Shown here piece after piece: positions 61,221-64,000 of a stretch of 64,000 bases of DNA. Every line of letters begins with the position of its first letter. Position 1 is the stretch's first letter. The notes under the pieces were generated by a model. That model saw only the letters and a program-made list of their open reading frames with translations. It had not been told where the DNA came from and did no database searches. The DNA comes from Pyrocephalus nanus (Eukaryota; Chordata; Aves; Passeriformes; Tyrannidae). The position numbers and the translations under genes were made by a program. Where the stretch lies: assembly GCA_038380795.1 (NCBI GenBank), contig CM076264.1, forward strand, positions 9,302,001-9,366,000. Reading direction: 5' to 3'.

Positions 61221-62239
61221 GCACACGTGGGCATACATACAGCTGTTTAATAGAAGCTGGATTTGTATGAGACACCAATTTTCATCACATATCATGATGG
61301 ACAGCAAAATGAACTTTGCCAGCATGACAAAACACATTTACACAGGCAAACAATTACGCATTTTTTCCCAAACAGGTACATAGTGATTTTATTTGTATCC
61401 TCACCAAACTACTTTTAGTTTGCATTAAATAAAACAAAAATTAAATAAACAAATAAGAAAGATGATTAATATATAATTCCTTTACCTCTTGTTTATACTC
61501 CTTTACTTGCCAGATTCAAGGAGTGCACTAAAAGAAAGTTTAGACCCAGACTGTTGTATTAGGGTAGACACAGCCTCAGGCACTGCTGCTCATTACGTTG
61601 ATCTAAGTCACAGTGTGCCATAATGATGGGTTGGAAAATCCATCCCGTTTGAAGTGCACAACCTGAGGTTATATTTAAAGGGATCCATTCTAATGTACTC
61701 TGCCTCCACTTGGTATTGGTTTTCTTAGTAGGTGGAGATTTTCACTAGGGCAGAAATAACACAGAAAAGGAACAAGAGACTAAACCAACGTAGTTCATAA
61801 GAAGAAAAGGCATGCTATCACTTCTAAGCATGTCAGGTGCTTAGGCGAGCTGGTTTAATGTCTTAGCAAAAGAGTGTATGTTGTATATATCAGTATTTTC
61901 CAGGTTTTAGCTTTGAACATGATATGAGACCCAGCCTCAAATGATTAAGCAAGATTCTTTTAGGCAGTTTTCTTAGACATTCTGAATGACATCAGTTTTC
62001 TACAAATGCACAAAATACTGCTACACATGTGTGAGATAGGAAGATAAAACAGTGTTCTGCCTAAAGATACATTGATTTCAAGTAAATTACTGAATATACT
62101 CACCACACTTTTTTCTTTTTTAAATTGTATTGCTTTTCTGCTTCCATTCACAGTCCTATCATGTTTCCTTTCCTGCCTACTCTTTAATTCTCATAACATC
62201 CCATCTTCTTTAAATGTCTTTGAGGTCCATCATTTCAGA

Positions 62240-62277
62240 GGAATGTTTCCAACCCTTAACACTCTATGATTCTGTGA
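62240..62277 (+). mobile_element. CR1-type 3' tail remnant
   Basis: The words 'tttccaacccttaacactct' and 'atgattctgtga' are the terminal signature of CR1 or a CR1-tailed SINE. Upstream I see no CR1 body and no tRNA-like head, so only the tail is recognisable. It may be an extreme 5' truncation. Confidence 0.7.
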
Positions 62278-64000
62278 CTATTTAAATTACTTAAAGAGAA
62301 GAATTTTATCTGGACTTTTACTTCTTTGGCATTACTGTGGGGAATTCTATCAAATAATTTTTTAAATTATGGTTCAGTCTGATTTGCCTTAAAAGTTAAT
62401 GTAAGAAAGAAAACAAAAAGTGCACAAAAATTATCTGTTTTAGGAATAAGCTCTTCCATTAATACAGATAACCAAGATTTCCATTTATGTTAAGAGATTA
62501 CACAAAGGCTGTTAAAGAAAAGCAGCCTCAGAATTCTTAATATATTTTTCTTAGAAGAATACAAACCTCAGCATAATTGCTTTCCAGTGAACTGGAATAT
62601 TTTTTTAATTCTGATATAGGAGGAAACAAATTAGGGTTCTGATTTATTGTGTTACATCCCTTTAAAAAAAATTTTAAAAAGGAAATTAATGTTGTATAAA
62701 TAAAATATTAACATCATTATAATTTTATTTAATGTGATATTAGACAAAGTCTACAAGCACCTTCCCAGAATATCAATTTTAGACTGATCTACAAGAAAAT
62801 TTTTACATAAAACAAAATAAACACACCAAAAAAAACAAAACCCTAACTTGTTGTTAACAAGTGCATTTACATAACAGAAAGCACTTACATGAAAAGAATA
62901 TTATATAGTTTTGTCACCTCCTCTGACTTAAAACATGACACTTACCATTTTCTCACATTTTGCTTTCCTTTCTTTCATTTGTATTTGCTTTAAAGGTGAA
63001 TGGGAGGGAAGAATGAAAAAAGGCACCGGAGTGGAAAAACGAAAATTGAAAGTAGACAGGAGAATTTTTTTCTCTGTTTGACAAAATGAGGAAGAGCAGC
63101 AAACACAGAGACAAAAGGAGTTCTTCTCATTGCTTCCCTACATCACTGTGATAAAGTACAGTCCATGACTGTTCTTCCCTTTCCTCCTTCCTTGGGAAGT
63201 GCAGACTCACTCTCTTCTGTACTCAGGGCAGAACAAAAATTTCAGCGGGTTTTGAAACATTTAAAACAACAGAAGTAAAAAATACTCCGTGGTTTTCAAC
63301 AACATCCCAATAAACTGTTAAACCAACAGACACAACCAACCCATAGCCCGTGATGAAGCACTGCATTGCTATCTGCCTTTAATTAAGCCAGTACACAGAG
63401 TTTTTCCTTTCATGGGAAAGGATGTGAGACTCTTTAAATGAGTTACCTGTGTTGTATTAATAACCTGTGCCTAAAAGGTGTGCAATGCCACCTATTGATT
63501 CAGATCAAATATGGCAGTAGAGGCTACAGTAATGGCATAGTTCTTCAATATAGAAATCAAATACACATAGTTCTAGTGGGAGCAAACTTAATACCTTATC
63601 CTTTGCTTCAATTTATCATATCAAAATGAATACATAAGTATTTGCACATTAGAAAACAAACAAACAAAAGCAGTCTCATGAAACAAGATTCCCAAATAAA
63701 AGGAAAAAAGGTATGTTTGATAGGCTTTTGTAGACAGTCTTTAACATCCAAGATGAAGGCACTCAGAGATCCAAATAATCACAGTCAACAGAATTACAGA
63801 GACTAAAAGCAGGTAAATTCCTAATTTGCTGAAAAGTGTGATGTAAGCTTGAATGCAAGTAGGGTTTTAGCTTGTGGTTTGGTTTGTTGCAGGTTTTTTT
63901 CCTCATCAGGATACATTCTCTGTTAATTAGTCTGGAAAAAAAAAAAATTACCAGAATTAGGTCATTTTATGGAAATCTATGAGGTAAGACCTACTTGAAG
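62278..64000. other. AT-rich non-coding DNA to window end
   Basis: No gene or repeat family is recognised. It contains minor A runs (for example 63937-63948). A donor-like gag/gtaaga occurs near 63981 without a supported exon. Confidence 0.62.

Larger units (their letters stand above)
55265..62239. other. AT-rich non-coding DNA
   Basis: About 7 kb has no gene and no classifiable repeat. It contains a spaced direct repeat at 57713-57747, a FOX/CRE-type motif overlap at 57166-57176 and a short (GT)n at 61210-61220. No open frame resembles a known protein. Confidence 0.62.

Noticed and set aside
1..64000. CRISPR arrays, operons, prophage or other prokaryotic systems
   Set aside because: The sequence is vertebrate: CR1, ERV and SINE remnants, long non-coding AT-rich DNA, and no regularly spaced repeats.

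Overview
This window reads as non-coding DNA from a bird, most probably a passerine. Interspersed repeats give the assignment. Several fragments end in the CR1 LINE 3' signature (gatgatct...ccttccaacc...attctatgattct). Two solo LTRs belong to a family I know from songbird ERVL-like elements. One short element joins a tRNA-Ile-like head to a CR1-like tail, the design of the passerine SINE TguSINE1. The rest is AT-rich, CpG-poor, mostly single-copy sequence with short A/T runs and microsatellites. I see no bacterial-style gene organisation, no CpG island and no protein-coding gene that I can name.

Layout. 1-5349 is plain AT-rich DNA with one GC-richer patch near 1.94-2.29 kb. 5355-5940 is a plus-strand solo LTR with perfect 5-bp target duplications. 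5.9-9.9 kb holds a perfect 12-bp hairpin and a possible conserved enhancer-like block. 9918-10140 is a CR1 tail. 10803-11267 is a second LTR of the same type in the opposite orientation, also with perfect duplications. 12.6-19.5 kb holds several GC-richer, exon-sized segments with minus-strand splice consensus. They do not share one clean reading frame, so a spliced non-coding RNA, a decayed gene or chance are all possible. 19.5-28.5 kb is repeat-poor apart from a 29-bp palindrome. 28.5-29.9 kb has two CR1 tails and 32.1-32.5 kb a minus-strand LTR of a different family. A candidate TALE/PBX-HOX site cluster lies at 33.4 kb. Further CR1 copies sit at 39.7, 45.0-45.6 (minus strand), 53.3-53.8 and 62.2 kb. 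A 137-nt A/C-only-like tract is at 42.4 kb, a GC-richer block with palindromes at 49.8-51.1 kb, and the SINE at 55.2 kb.

Open frames of 60-150 codons are scattered on both strands as expected by chance in such DNA; several lie inside LTR, CR1 or simple-repeat sequence. Nothing here supports a coordinated gene system. The most useful observations are the datable insertions, the SINE as a clade marker, the palindromes, the candidate regulatory clusters and the exon-like cluster at 17.7-19.5 kb. All identifications are by eye; no database search or alignment was run.
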